Origin: Adiantum capillus-veneris | Lineage: Eukaryota > Streptophyta > Polypodiopsida > Polypodiales > Pteridaceae | DNA length: 64,000 nt | Direction: 5' to 3' | Assembly (NCBI GenBank): GCA_014529385.2 | Contig: CM043952.1 | Span: 64,034,870-64,098,869, forward strand | Shown: positions 31,458-43,538 of the stretch, one piece after another | Layout: the number at the start of each line of letters is the position of its first letter | Position numbering within the stretch: position 1 is the first letter of the stretch | The notes under the pieces: generated by a model | Seen by the model: the letters and a program-made list of their open reading frames with translations, nothing else | Told to the model about the DNA's origin: nothing | Database searches by the model: none | Translations under genes and position numbers: made by a program

Positions 31458-31830
31458 GCATCAGAAAACCTTAGACATTAGTATGAAGCTGTACTAATAC
31501 GACCTTACTTCGGTTCAAGTATTGGTGGATGGCATTTTTATACGGTGAATATGAAGGTGAGGTACAAAACAGAATCCAAATACGGCCTCCAGGATTGAGA
31601 GTCCATTAGATCTCCCTGGGCAACGTCACTTCCTCTAAAGCCCATGAAAGTATGAGGGGAGACTTTTGTAACCAACACAGGTAGCTTTAGGGGGAAGACT
31701 ACCTTTTTGTATGTAACTTAATTCTTTCAGGCTGTAAGTTAAATAGAACTATAAACTGCTTTGTGCCTTGTAAATTAGCCGTATTCTTTGTAAAACCATG
31801 GGACTGTAAAGCAATGGATTGATGATTTAG
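31458..31830 (+). other. Kinase gene 3' untranslated region (extent estimated)
   Basis: AT-rich sequence after the TAA, with several A/T-rich candidate poly(A) signals around 31740-31800. The end is a guess without transcript data. Confidence 0.4.
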
Positions 31831-32403
31831 ATGTCAAGCAAAATATAGCGCACTGGTTGCTCCTTGTGTGCCTCTGTGTGTCTGCTGGCTTCCTTGCATA
31901 TCTGTGGCTGGAACTACTTCAGGTGAGGGAGGTCTTGGAGCTACTTGTTAAGAGGACGGATTTTCAGTCTTCTGAGTTGTCACTTTTATTAAAGAAGTTC
32001 AAATGGAGGATGTCCCTGTTTTGAGCTCTCTGCCGTATCTGGAACCTTCCATTACTACTTTCAATCTCACACACATTACTCCGGGCTCAGTAAAATTTGG
32101 CATTTTGCATTGTCTGATATCACAATAGAAATTATATCCTTTTAGCTCTCTTTCAGCGAGTTAGCAGGTGGATGATACTCACTCAAGGTGTTGAGAATTG
32201 TAATTTTCCTCGATCTTCACGAAGCATCTTGGTCTTGCTTTTGCTAGCTGCCTAAGCCTAGCACAGACATGAGCTATTTTACACGTAAAGACTTGGCGTT
32301 CATTAGTGAATGGTTCTCTCTGCTTTTCCATGTTGGGTAATTGGTTACCTACTCCCTACCCACTATTGTTATCTAGTCCCCCCTCTCAGCCCCACCTCGC
32401 ACG

Positions 32404-32446
<43 letters not shown>

Positions 32447-33385
32447 ATGGGTTCTATTTGTTGTAGCTACTTGCCCTTTTCCATGTGCATATTCCTCTCA
32501 TCTTCATTTCCACCTTCCATTTTGAGCCTACTTAAGGCCACTCTGCTAAAGTTGTTCTCTCTCATTTTATTTATTGAAATAAGTTTCATTTCATTATATT
32601 GAGTAGACTATCCAATCTACTCTCCCCTTATTGCTATGGTGCTCACATAATCAGAGTGTTGCATTGGTTTATCCACCATAGCACTTACAGATGGTATTAG
32701 ATCTTAAGAGTGTTCACATGATCCTAGTAGATTAGTTTTAGCATTAGTGATTACATCTATAGAATTGAATTGCTTGTCATTAGATATGTGAAGACCTTTG
32801 GGCCACTACCCAAGGCATTCGAAGAAATTGTGCATTAGGAGCATTACTTTCCTGCTAGACCACTTGGATTTCTCCTTTCTTGTGTGGTAAATGTATTTTG
32901 GTCGCATTTTGCATTTGTTTGATTATGTGTACTTTGTTGTTTTTCTCTTTTTCTTTGAGCCAATTTACCTTGTTAGACAACATGAATTGAACATTGGAAT
33001 ATATGGAGACTTCCACAAGCATTTGATTGCACTAATTTGTGTCGCTTTTGTCCCAAGCATCAAGAGGTAGCATCTTGATTAATTAGTCTTGCTTGGTGGG
33101 CCTTGCTATATAACATCTATAGAATATAACATGAAATATGTAAATTGATTTTTAGCAGCTAGCATGACTAGAAGGAAACAAAAGCAAGACTAATTTGGGA
33201 AGGGCAGCATTGTGTGAAAGGGATATACAGTCGAAAAATGCTATAATGTTTATCGGATCAAGTATTAGAGATTATGGGAGTGGTTACAGTTGAGATTATA
33301 TCCAAGCGAGGTTGTATTATAGATGAAATTTTTTATTAATGGTTGCTAGCACAACACGTCGGCTCGCATTTTTTAAGGTGAATTT
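31831..33385. other. Intergenic stretch
   Basis: AT-rich. No gene or transposon domain recognised, apart from a GA microsatellite at 32406-32444. Confidence 0.5.
32406..32444. repeat. (GA)n microsatellite
   Basis: About 19 uninterrupted GA units. Confidence 0.95.
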
Positions 33386-33389
33386 TGAG

Positions 33390-33451
33390 TGTGTTTTGCC
33401 TTTCTTCTTTTATAGTTATTTGTGTGTTGCCTTTCTTCTTTTGTAGTTATT
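33390..33451. repeat. Two tandem 31-bp units
   Basis: The unit TGTGTTTTGCCTTTCTTC and its continuation to GTTATT is repeated immediately, with two substitutions. Confidence 0.85.
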
Positions 33452-34872
33452 ACCAGTACAATGAATGAGGACAATGATACATGTAACTTCACATTCTGTG
33501 TTATGGCATCGACAATGCATGTTGCACCGTTTGCTCCGTTTGCTGCATCGATTGTCAAGTCGATATTTTCAGTGATATTTTCAAGGACATTTATGTTACC
33601 CGCATTCATCTTCATTTCAAGTTTTGTAATGTCAGTTTGATTGTACAATTTATTCAAGGCAAGGTTGTTTTAGTGTTGGACGTCTGTGATGTGACATGCA
33701 CATGCCCTTCATCTATACTACATGCACCCAAGGTACAATTGATCTTATCTGCGACTGGTTTTCTTTCACGAAAAATGGTGAAGAATTGAAGCAATTCAGG
33801 GTCCGTTGCATGTCTTATAGAGCATGCCATCTTGTACAAAGCTGCATGTTGCCAGTGGACCGAGCTTGTGATATGACGTGTTACAAAGCTCTCGTGTACT
33901 GACGACAACCTGGGGGTAGTTGGACAAGATCATCGAGCAAGTGAACACATTTGTTCTTGAAGGGATCTGCCAATTTATTGGTTGTTACATTGATATTTTC
34001 TCTTACTATAAGGTCAAAAGTCGTTTGGGTTAACATGGATAGCTCGTCTCCATAATTATAATATATGCCTCTTCTATGTCTAAATATCACTCATCAGTCT
34101 CATGATGAATAGAGAGAGGATACTGTTGATTCGTGGTTGGTATCTTGAACTGATAATGGATTGTAAATAGAATGCTGCTAAGCCGACAAAGTGGCCAACA
34201 AAGCGTCCAACAATAATACTACTTGTGTATTCACTAATGTAATACATCACATACATTTGGCAAGCAACCGTATGCAAAAAGTTGCATGTGTAACTCACGT
34301 GCAGATGTTGATCGACATTGAGTGTATAGTTCTGAAAACGAGATCCAAAAAACCAAAGCAAAGGAAGTAATGCGGAAAATTCTAAAACAAGAAAATAGAT
34401 AAAGCATGAATGAATTGCAACAATAAATGATGTGCTATACTGCCCTGCAATCTTGTACTCTTGCTTTCTGATTGTCCAATCTACACGCCGCTGATATGTG
34501 AGTCAAGCTACAAAAAAGCAATGTGAATAGTTAAACATATCGTCTTGCAATGAAACGTCACACTGAAAGTGCAAAGTATGTTGTGCACGTCATATAGAGG
34601 TGCCATACAAAAGTATGGTGGAGAGCTGGCACTGTGGTCTCTCCAAAAAATTATAAGAAACGGAAGCAGTGCCCTGTCCCGTAGCGTTTATGTGTTGCGC
34701 CAAGCAAACGCATGCGCATGGGAAATTGGATACAGATAACGGACCTTGCAATGTTGTCGAGCTGGAGTCGCGCTTGTGCAATTGGAACGTGCATTGTTGT
34801 GAATATATGTCCTCCCTGCCATACACAAAACATGCAAATGTAACTTTATGCTCTATGTCCTATGATCAATAT

Positions 34873-34874
<2 letters not shown>

Positions 34875-34916
<42 letters not shown>
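34875..34916. repeat. (CT)n microsatellite
   Basis: About 21 CT units. Confidence 0.95.
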
Positions 34917-34919
<3 letters not shown>

Positions 34920-36530
34920 AGAGTTGTAAGCTGCTTCGATCAACAATTATGTCTTCTTGCCTCCTTGCTAGCTAACCTGCATTATGTATCGATACCAAAT
35001 TGATGCCTGCATTTGTAACCGTACGAACTTGATTCGATAGCTGTTGTGTACATGGATCTTTGCTCATAGAATCCGCTACCAAATCATGGTTATTGGCAAG
35101 AAGAGAGCTCTAAAGCAGCAACCGCTGTGCGTTCAAATCCACACCACGAGCATTCTCTGCTTTGTATGCATCTGCTGAAGAGCAGTGCTATAGTATACTG
35201 TTGTTGCTAATCTCAATTGCGGCCACAATGGCTGCCGTCTGCACACGGTTTAGAAAGAGAATCTCTTTACATGCCGCAATATTGGCCACATTGTTTGTAA
35301 AATTTTTGCTCTCCCACCCAGATATTGAATGGCCAACAGTGAACTACTGCTGGATGCTAATAGGTCCTGACATATTGGTATGCCCGTCTCCCGATATGCC
35401 ATTACTCCGCAGTCCTTGTTCTTCAGCTTCTCCAACATCAAAGCTCTTTGTGTGAAAAAAGAATTAGCTTCCGCTTCTGGTGATCTTTGACTATTCTTTT
35501 GATCCTAGTCCGCAACGTAGGCACCTGCATGATTGACTACGTGACTTCCGCTGCAAATGCTGCATCTCCTTGGAGCTACACATTAACCAACTCCCACGGA
35601 CATTAAATTGGTCATGAGAGATGCTTTTTTTTATCTGCAGATCGTTCTAAAATGCTTGTCTCATCAAATTTTCAGATAGGCTATCAGCAGAGTTGGACGA
35701 GGAGTGCGACTCAAGTCAAAAACTCATCAAACCATGACTTGCACTAGTGACAATATTCCCCAATGCCTTTCCCTTGACATTGAGCTGTCTCTCACTAATC
35801 CCCTCACACTCTCTGCTAAAAGCGCAAGCAATTAGCACTCAAGCCGTTGGCTTAATTAGTTGAGGACAACCATCATAGCTTCTGTGCGATCGATCCTGCT
35901 AAGCTTTTCTGCCCTCATGTCCACTTCGACGTCTATTCTTTTCATTTCTTCGTCCTCTTCCAGTTGCATCGCCAACACCCTGATAGCAGTAGTAAAAAAA
36001 TGTGTTGAACGGGCGAGTTTTGGTGGTTCGACTCCAGATTAGGCCAATTGATCATTGATTGAAATCTGATTATCTTCTGTTTCAGTAGAACTAGAATAGA
36101 CCTCTGCCATTGGTCGATCGCACGAAATATCTGATCTTTGAGAATGCTCATCGCGTCGGCAAGCATCCGAAGTACCCTCTAGCTTGATGATCTATGAAAT
36201 ATAACGAGGGTTTGAAAGGTCTTTGGTACTCTTTTCCGGTTCTGCTTGGATTACTGCTTCACAGGCAAACTGTGCGGAAAAGAATTGGTGTGAATCTTGA
36301 GAATTAGGAATGGGGATCTGCTGCATATCATTTCCATGAACATTGAAGGATGGTCGAGGGCACAGGGTTGTTGAATCTGCACGAGATTATATACTTGGAG
36401 CGGAATAATGCTGTCCATAACTAGTTGTGTCTGCCGAAAAGAGTTGAGTAAGGTAGTTGAAGCTGAACATACCGTTCAACTCGCCACTGGGTCTTGTTGC
36501 ACACAGGTGCTATGATCGCTATGTGGGGAA

Positions 36531-36610
36531 GGCACAAGTAGGCTGCATTGCAAAAGAAGGTCGATTAGGAGGCGCAAGTAGGCTTCACTGCAAAAGAAGG
36601 CCGATTCGAA
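36531..36610. repeat. Two tandem 40-bp units
   Basis: GGCACAAGTAGGCTGCATTG and following bases are repeated as GGCGCAAGTAGGCTTCACTG and following. They lie 30 bp left of the copia insertion site. Confidence 0.85.
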
Positions 36611-36639
36611 GCTCCGAGATGCTTTGGGAACCAAAGAAC

Positions 36640-36831
36640 TGTTGGGGTATAAAGCCCAATGTGGTCGCCCAGGTAAGTGGGCGGGCCGCCAGGTATGTAC
36701 ACATATTCTTTTGTAAAAACCTAATAAGAACTCACTATGCTCTACACATTACAGTAGAGCGAGTTCACCATATCGTGGTGCTCTTCTTCTCGCACTCTCT
36801 CTCGTGTCGCACTTCCGCTCGTACTCCTTCA
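36640..36831 (+). repeat. Copia element 2, 5' LTR
   Basis: A 192-bp LTR. Differs from the 3' LTR at about three bases near its 3' end (the CGTGG against CATCG stretch, and GTGTCGC against GCGTCGC). Confidence 0.95.
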
Positions 36832-36833
36832 AC

Positions 36834-36846
36834 TGGTATCAGAGCT
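36834..36846 (+). other. Primer-binding site (initiator tRNA-Met)
   Basis: TGGTATCAGAGCT lies two bases inside the 5' LTR. Confidence 0.85.
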
Positions 36847-37916
36847 CAGATCGAGGCTCGGGGCAGCAGTGCAGGAGGCTAGAGTCACCAACTCAGATTG
36901 GAGTGAAATTCGACAGGCGAAGACACGGCCCCAAATCTCATGGGTAAGCCCGAAGGGCTTGGTGTTGTCAGAATTTCATTCTGAGGTCATCTCGGCCACC
37001 GTTCGGCTTCGACAAAGGTCTGCGCAGGCCATTTTCGACTACGTGGTCTCGACGGGTGCAGATCCGACTCTGCAAATTTGGGGTTTTCGGCCTATGACTG
37101 CAGGTGCTGAGGATATCGATACTCCCAGAGTGTTGATTTGTGGCTGTCTACACATCGAAGGACGGCTCACAGTTCTTGGAGGCGTGTCACATACGACACG
37201 GCCGCATCTACACACAGACTGTAGGCGACATCCACTAGTTCATCAGGTAGCTTGTGTTTGCTGCTTGATATTCCAGATTTCATCCTGACATTGCAGGTAC
37301 TTCCACATGGGATGTATTGTCAGAGATGATGTATGTCTGTTGAGGGTTTGCTGGCTGTGAGTCACGCAGCAAACAACCGCCGCAGCGGTTACAACATACA
37401 GTGGGAAATTTGTGGATGTATGACTTTGTGGGAAGTCTATGTACTGTCAGATTTACTGCAGCCTTTGTTGAGGGTCGAGTGAGGTTTTATTGAGCTGGGG
37501 GATTCTCAAATGTTGAGATCCTTTCGGTGATATAGGTCTTGGAGCGATCCCTCGAGCACCCTTAGATAGGCAGCTAGGATGTATTGACTGTGAGTTAGAC
37601 AGTTGGGATTGCATCTTTGCTTTACTGCCGTTGAGGCATTGTCGCAGTCTATGCTTATAGGACAGTGACAGGACAGTGAGAGACAGTACAGGTGCAGGAC
37701 AGGTTTACCCGTAGCTTATAGTGTCAGAGAGACAGTGTTTTTTGAGTTGTTTTTAGTTTACCAGATCCATTTTACAAAGGAGATTATGCCAAAATTTCTG
37801 CAGAATCTGAAGCTTTCTTGGTTCATTTGACAGGTTGATATTGGTTCAGAGGTCGGTTTACAGGGGAAACTCTGCCGAATTTTTCCCAGAAAAGTAAACT
37901 ACTGTGAAGCATAGCT
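36847..37916 (+). other. Copia element 2 leader
   Basis: About 1.1 kb between primer site and gag ATG. No conserved coding domain. GACAGT-type short repeats occur near 37660-37730. Confidence 0.7.
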
Positions 37917-39383
37917 ATGGCTGGATCACAGGACACTGCTCTTTACAATATCAAGAAATTGGATGGAACCAATTTCCCATTGTGGAAGAAGCAGATTTGG
38001 CACGTGTTGGTACAAAAGAAGCAGATAAAACCTATAAAACTCAAGGGGATAAAACTACAAGATATGGACGAAGATGAATGGAGCGAAATGGATGAATTGG
38101 CACTTTCTACCATTATGCTGACTTTGGCAGAAAGCGTTTACTTCAATGTAGCAGACGAGATGTCGGCTTATCAAGCATGGTTAAAGCTGAGTGATCTTTA
38201 TGAGAAGTAGAGTGCAGCTTCACATGCATACTAGCTTAAGAAGCTTGTTGACTTGAAGATGAAAGAAGGGACACCTATGCCCAATCATCTGAATGAATTC
38301 AACACAATCTATAGTCAGTTGTCAGCTCAAGGTGTCAAGTTTGATGAACCTGTTAGAGCTATGTTCCTGTTGATCACATTGCCGAAAAGTTGGGACACTT
38401 TTCGCACAGCTTTGAGTAATTCTGCACATCCAGATGGTTTGAACATAGCAGGTGTAGAAGGAAGTCTGCTTACTGAAGAAACCAATAGAAAGACAATGGA
38501 CAAAGGCAAAGGAACAGCCTTAGTTGTCAGGGGAAGGACCAAAGAAAAGTACAAAGGTGGAAAGAGGAATCAGTCTCGTAGCAAGTCCCGCAGTGCTAAA
38601 GGCAAGAGTGACATAGAATGCTACCATTGTGGCAAGAAGGGTCACATGAAAAGAGACTGCAGAGAATCGAAAGCAGAACAAGGCAAAGAGAAAGCTGAAG
38701 ACCATGGTGAGAAGAACAAGTCCTCAGTGAAGATTCAAGAAATAAATGTGACAAACACTGTTGCAGAGGATGACAGTCTAGTGTCAGGAGACATCTACTT
38801 CTTGAAGAATACAATGGACTCAGCTCTTCTTACAGCATCTGATGGAAATGCACTGAGTGACTGGATTATAGACTCAAGGGCATCACTTCATGTGTCTCCA
38901 AACAAGGAGTGGTTTACCTCTTATGTGACCACTAAAGATCATGTTCGGCTAGGCAATGGGCAGACATGTGAGATCTTAGGTGTTGGAGATGTTCAATTGA
39001 AGTTTCATAATGGATCTTCTTTCACACTGAAGAATGTGAGACATGTTCCCGCAATTACAAAGAGCTTGATCAGCACAGGTTTACTTGATGATGCTGACTA
39101 CGTCACCACTTTTGGACAGAACATGTGGAAGATATCCAAGGGTTCTATGACAGTAGCACATGGAGTAAAGTCTGGAGGACTTTACATGATTTATGTATCA
39201 AATGTCTCTAAAAATGTAATCAATGTAACCGAGCAGCCGAACGTTTCTTTGTGGCATAGCCGGTTAGGACATATGTCCAAGAAGGGAATGGAAATCTTGT
39301 CTCGTTCTGGTTATTTGCCCGGCTTTTCATTTAATGATTTTGAATTCTGGGAACATTGTCTGTATGGTAAGCAAACACAATAG
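37917..39383 (+). pseudogene. Copia 2 gag, protease and integrase start
   Basis: The ATG at 37917 opens gag (LDGTNFPLWKKQI, typical of copia gag). A TAG at 38208-38210 and another about 20 bases later in the same frame interrupt it. Reading continues in frame with the gag core, the knuckle CYHCGKKGHMKRDC and the protease. There the DSGA active-site motif reads DSRA (Gly to Arg, codon 38877-38879). In the integrase zinc domain the first Cys of the C-x-x-C pair is Trp (WEHC). A TAG then ends the frame at 39381. Confidence 0.9.
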
Positions 39384-39389
39384 CCACAT

Positions 39390-41911
39390 AAGCATAGAAG
39401 CAGTAGAAGAGATACATAGTTGGCACTTGTTCATAGTGATTTGTGTGGACCTGATTTGTGTGGACCTATGCCTAACCTATCTCTAGGGGGAGCTTCTTAC
39501 TTTATGACATTTATAGATGATTACTCGAGGAAAGTATGGGTTTACTTTCTCAAGCACAAGGATGAAGCGTTTAGTGTTTTCAAAACGTTTGTGACACTTG
39601 TGGAGAATCAGAGTGGCAAGAAGCTTAAATGCTTACGCACTGACAATGGTGGAGAGTATGTTTCAAAGGCCTTTCAGGACTTTTGTGAGTCAAAAGGTAT
39701 AAAACGTGAACTTACTGCTCCTTACAATCCTCCTCAAAATGGTGTTGCTGAGAGGATGAATAGGACCATACAAGAGAAGGTCAGAAGTATGTTGTCTAAT
39801 GCACAACTGCCAAATGGGTTTTGGGCTGAAGCTGTATCAACAGCTGTTCATCTTGTAAATAGATCTCCTAGCAAGGTTTTGCAGAAGGATTCAGTGCCAG
39901 AGATGGTATGGTCAGGCAAAATGCCCTCATACAAGCATCTCAGAGTCTTTGGCTGTGAGGCATATACTCACGTTCCAAAGGAATTTAGGAACAAACTTGA
40001 GCCAAAGAGTAGAAAGTGCATCTTTCTAGGCTATGGTAATTCTGGTGAGATGGGGTACAGACTTTGGGATCCCGAATCCAGAAAGGTTGTCCGCAGCAAT
40101 GATGTTCACTTTAATGAATCCAAATATCATTCTAAACCAGAGAGGGTTGAGGAGATTAGAAGAGTTGTCTTCCAAGAAGATGGACCTGCACGTGCAAGAC
40201 AAAATGTCAGGGCTCAAGAGGAGCAAGGACAGGATAGAGTGGAACCACAGGTTGTGGCTGAGCTTGAGCCACCTATTGTGCGTAGATCTGGACGTGTCAC
40301 GCGACCTCCTGATAGGTTTGTTCCATCTATGAACTATGTCATGTTGACTGATTGCAATGAGCCTTCATGTTACAAGGAAGCAGTGCAAATGAAGGACTCC
40401 GGGAATTGGCAATTGGCCATGCAGTCAGAGATGACAGCTCTGCATAAAAACCAGACATGGAAGCTAGTTAAATTACCACGGGCAAAAAGGCTCTACCTTG
40501 TAAATGGGTTTACAGGTATAAGATCACCGCTCATGATAGTCAGCCAAAGTACAAAGCAAGGCTTGTTGCCAAGGGCTTTAAGCAAGAACAAGGCATTGAC
40601 TTTGATGAAGTCTTCTCTCCGGTGGTCAAGATGACTACATTGAGATGCTTTCTTGCATTGGTTGCCATATTAGATTTGGTGTTGCACCAAATGGATGTCA
40701 AGACAGCGTTCTTGCATGGTGATTTAGATGTGGAAATTTACATGCAGCAGCCAGAAGGGTTTGTTGAGAAAGGCAAGGAAGATTGGGTATGCCAATTGTT
40801 AAAGAGTCTTTATGGCTTAAAACAATCACCGAGGGCATGGTACCATAAATTCCACAAGTTTATGCTTTCTCAAGGCTACAAACGTAGTGAGTTCGGTCAC
40901 TGTCTATATACAAAGAAGGCTAAGGATGGGAGTTGGCTGATCCTTATTTTGTATGTGGATGACATGTTGATTGCTGGCAAGCACTTGGAAGAAATTTTAG
41001 CTTTGAAGTCAAAGATGGCAAAGTTGTTTGACATGAAAGATATGGGTGAGGCAAGTCATATACTTGGTATGCGCATTGAGAGAGACAGATCAAAGAAGTT
41101 GATTTGGTTATCTCAAATAGAGTATATTGACAAGGTTTTGCAACGTTCCAATATGGAGAAGGGAAAGGTACTGAGTGTTCCATTGCCACCATATGTGAAA
41201 CTTAGCAAACAAGATTGTCCTGTGTCTGAGGAAGAACGGGCTGAAATGGATAAGATTCCATATGCGTCTGCAGTGGGTAGTTTGATGTATGCAATGATTG
41301 CTACTCGCCCAGACATTGCATTTGCAGTGGGAGTAGTAAGTCGATACATGTCAAACCCAGGCAAGAAACATTGGGAGGCAGTGAAAGGAATATTGAGATA
41401 CCTGAAAGCTACAAAGAGTATGCATATATGCTATGGGAGTCAGGAGCTAAGTGTAAAGGGTTTTACAGACTCAGATTATGCAGGTGACTTAGACAACCGA
41501 AGGTCTACGTCAGGGTATGTCTTTACATTGGCTGGTGGAGCAGTATCATGGCGTTCTAGATTACAAGATTGTGTTACTCAGTCTACTACAGAGGCTGAAT
41601 ATGTTGCAGCATCAGAGGCATGCAAAGAATCAATTTGGCTTAATCGACTAGTAACAGATTTGGGAATCAAAGAAGAGATGCCTGTGTTATATTGTGATAG
41701 TCAAAGTGCTATACAATTGGCTCGCAATCCAGTTTATCACTCAAAGACAAAGCATGTGGATGTGAAGTATCATTTCATCAGGGAAATGCTCGAGGATAAG
41801 CAACTTCAGCTTGTCAAAGTTCACACCACAGAAAATCCTGTTGATCTACTTACAAAAGGACTTCCCTCAGAGAGCTTTGCGCATTTTCGCAAGCAGTTAG
41901 GTGTAGGGTAG
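39390..41911 (+). pseudogene. Copia 2 integrase, reverse transcriptase and RNase H
   Basis: A further stop occurs just before 39420. Integrase core residues are present (VHSDLCG, RTDNGGEY, NGVAERMNR). A single-base frameshift near 40480, in the conserved linker before RT, moves reading to the frame 40622-41911. There [23 protein letters not shown] and YVDDMLIAG are intact, as are the RNase H motifs [18 protein letters not shown] and CDSQSA. The segment DLCGP is duplicated in tandem at about 39438-39467. Confidence 0.9.
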
Positions 41912-41985
41912 TACATCACTTCTCTACATCTCTTGTATATTAGCTTGTATAGTAGCTTCTCTCACACTTAAAGTACCACATTGGA

Positions 41986-42000
41986 CTTTAAGTGGGAGGT
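41986..42000 (+). other. Polypurine tract of copia element 2
   Basis: TTTAAGTGGGAGGT precedes the 3' LTR, and is nearly the same as the tract of copia element 1. Confidence 0.75.
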
Positions 42001-42192
42001 TGTTGGGGTATAAAGCCCAATGTGGTCGCCCAGGTAAGTGGGCGGGCCGCCAGGTATGTACACATATTCTTTTGTAAAAACCTAATAAGAACTCACTATG
42101 CTCTACACATTACAGTAGAGCGAGTTCACCATATCATCGTGCTCTTCTTCTCGCACTCTCTCTCGCGTCGCACTTCCGCTCGTACTCCTTCA
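42001..42192 (+). repeat. Copia element 2, 3' LTR
   Basis: A 192-bp LTR followed by the target duplication AGAAC. Confidence 0.95.
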
Positions 42193-42596
42193 AGAACTGC
42201 TTGTGGAGAAGAGCGACCTGTTTCTGTATGAGAGCAACGTTAATTCACTTGGCAGCTTTTCGTGCGGAGTTTTTTTTAGAGCTTTTCATTGGAGTGATGT
42301 TTTCGTTTAATTTAAATCTAATCCACGTGGTGGCTTCTGCGTTCAGATACTGCAAGAAGCACCTTGGGCTCACCAAGTAAATATTAATGCTTTTACATTT
42401 GATTTTCATTATTCCCCTTCTGAGAGAGAATGTGTGTGACGTTGAGGAGAATAAGATCCATTTAATGCACTTTTGAAGACACAAGTGGTGGAACCACTTT
42501 TAAGAAAAAAAAAGAGTTTTTTAATAGAATTTTTATATTTACCCATTGCGTGCTGTTGTGCTTGCAAGCCTTCGATTAGTTTTCGTGGTGTAATAT

Positions 42597-43334
<738 letters not shown>

Positions 43335-43416
43335 GGCATTGCTATGATCATCGCTATGACCGTCGCTATGCAACAAATAATATAGCGACGGTTATAGCGA
43401 CGCTCATAGCGATGCC
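43335..43416. repeat. 35-bp fold-back hairpin with TAGCGACG sub-repeats
   Basis: The arms 43335-43369 and 43382-43416 are reverse complements with about four mismatches, around a 12-base loop. Each arm contains the motif ATAGCGACG (or its complement). It could be a fold-back transposon end, a small MITE or a transcribed hairpin. Confidence 0.8.
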
Positions 43417-43479
43417 GACAGGGGTAAAAAATAATCCGAGAGCGCCAAGGCGTTCTAGTGAAACAGGTAAACCCGCGCT

Positions 43480-43505
43480 CTCCCTCTCTCTCTCTCTCTC
43501 TCTCT
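43480..43505. repeat. (CT)n microsatellite
   Basis: CT run followed by a C run and a CA run up to about 43538. Confidence 0.9.
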
Positions 43506-43538
43506 TCTCCTCCCCCCCCCTCCACACACACACACACT

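Larger units (their letters stand above)
33452..36634 (-). pseudogene. Possible decayed minus-strand gene, unrecognised
   Basis: Several minus-strand stretches look protein-coding in composition but are cut by stops. They are 33654-33908, about 35000-35455 (one frame of about 150 codons with three stops) and about 35860-36490 (one frame of about 200 codons, rich in Ser, Gln, Glu, with three stops, ending in EDEEMKRIDVEVDMRAEKL). No family was recognised. The copia element at 36640 interrupts the region, and 42198-42290 continues with a plausible coding segment on the same strand. It could also be an old unrecognised repeat. Confidence 0.3.
36640..42192 (+). mobile_element. Ty1/copia LTR retrotransposon 2, structurally complete, coding dead
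   Basis: 192-bp LTRs (36640-36831 and 42001-42192) start TGTTGGGG and end CTTCA. The target duplication is AGAAC (36635-36639 and 42193-42197). The primer site TGGTATCAGAGCT is at 36834, and a purine-rich tract ends at 42000. The LTRs differ at only about three positions, so insertion is recent. Yet gag-pol has stops, a frameshift and replaced active-site residues. A related family to the copia element at 21928, with clearly similar proteins but different LTRs. Confidence 0.95.

Noticed and set aside
22208..36846. TGGTATCAGAGCT sites considered as tRNA genes
   Set aside because: Only the sequence complementary to the tRNA 3' end is present, next to LTRs; they are primer-binding sites.
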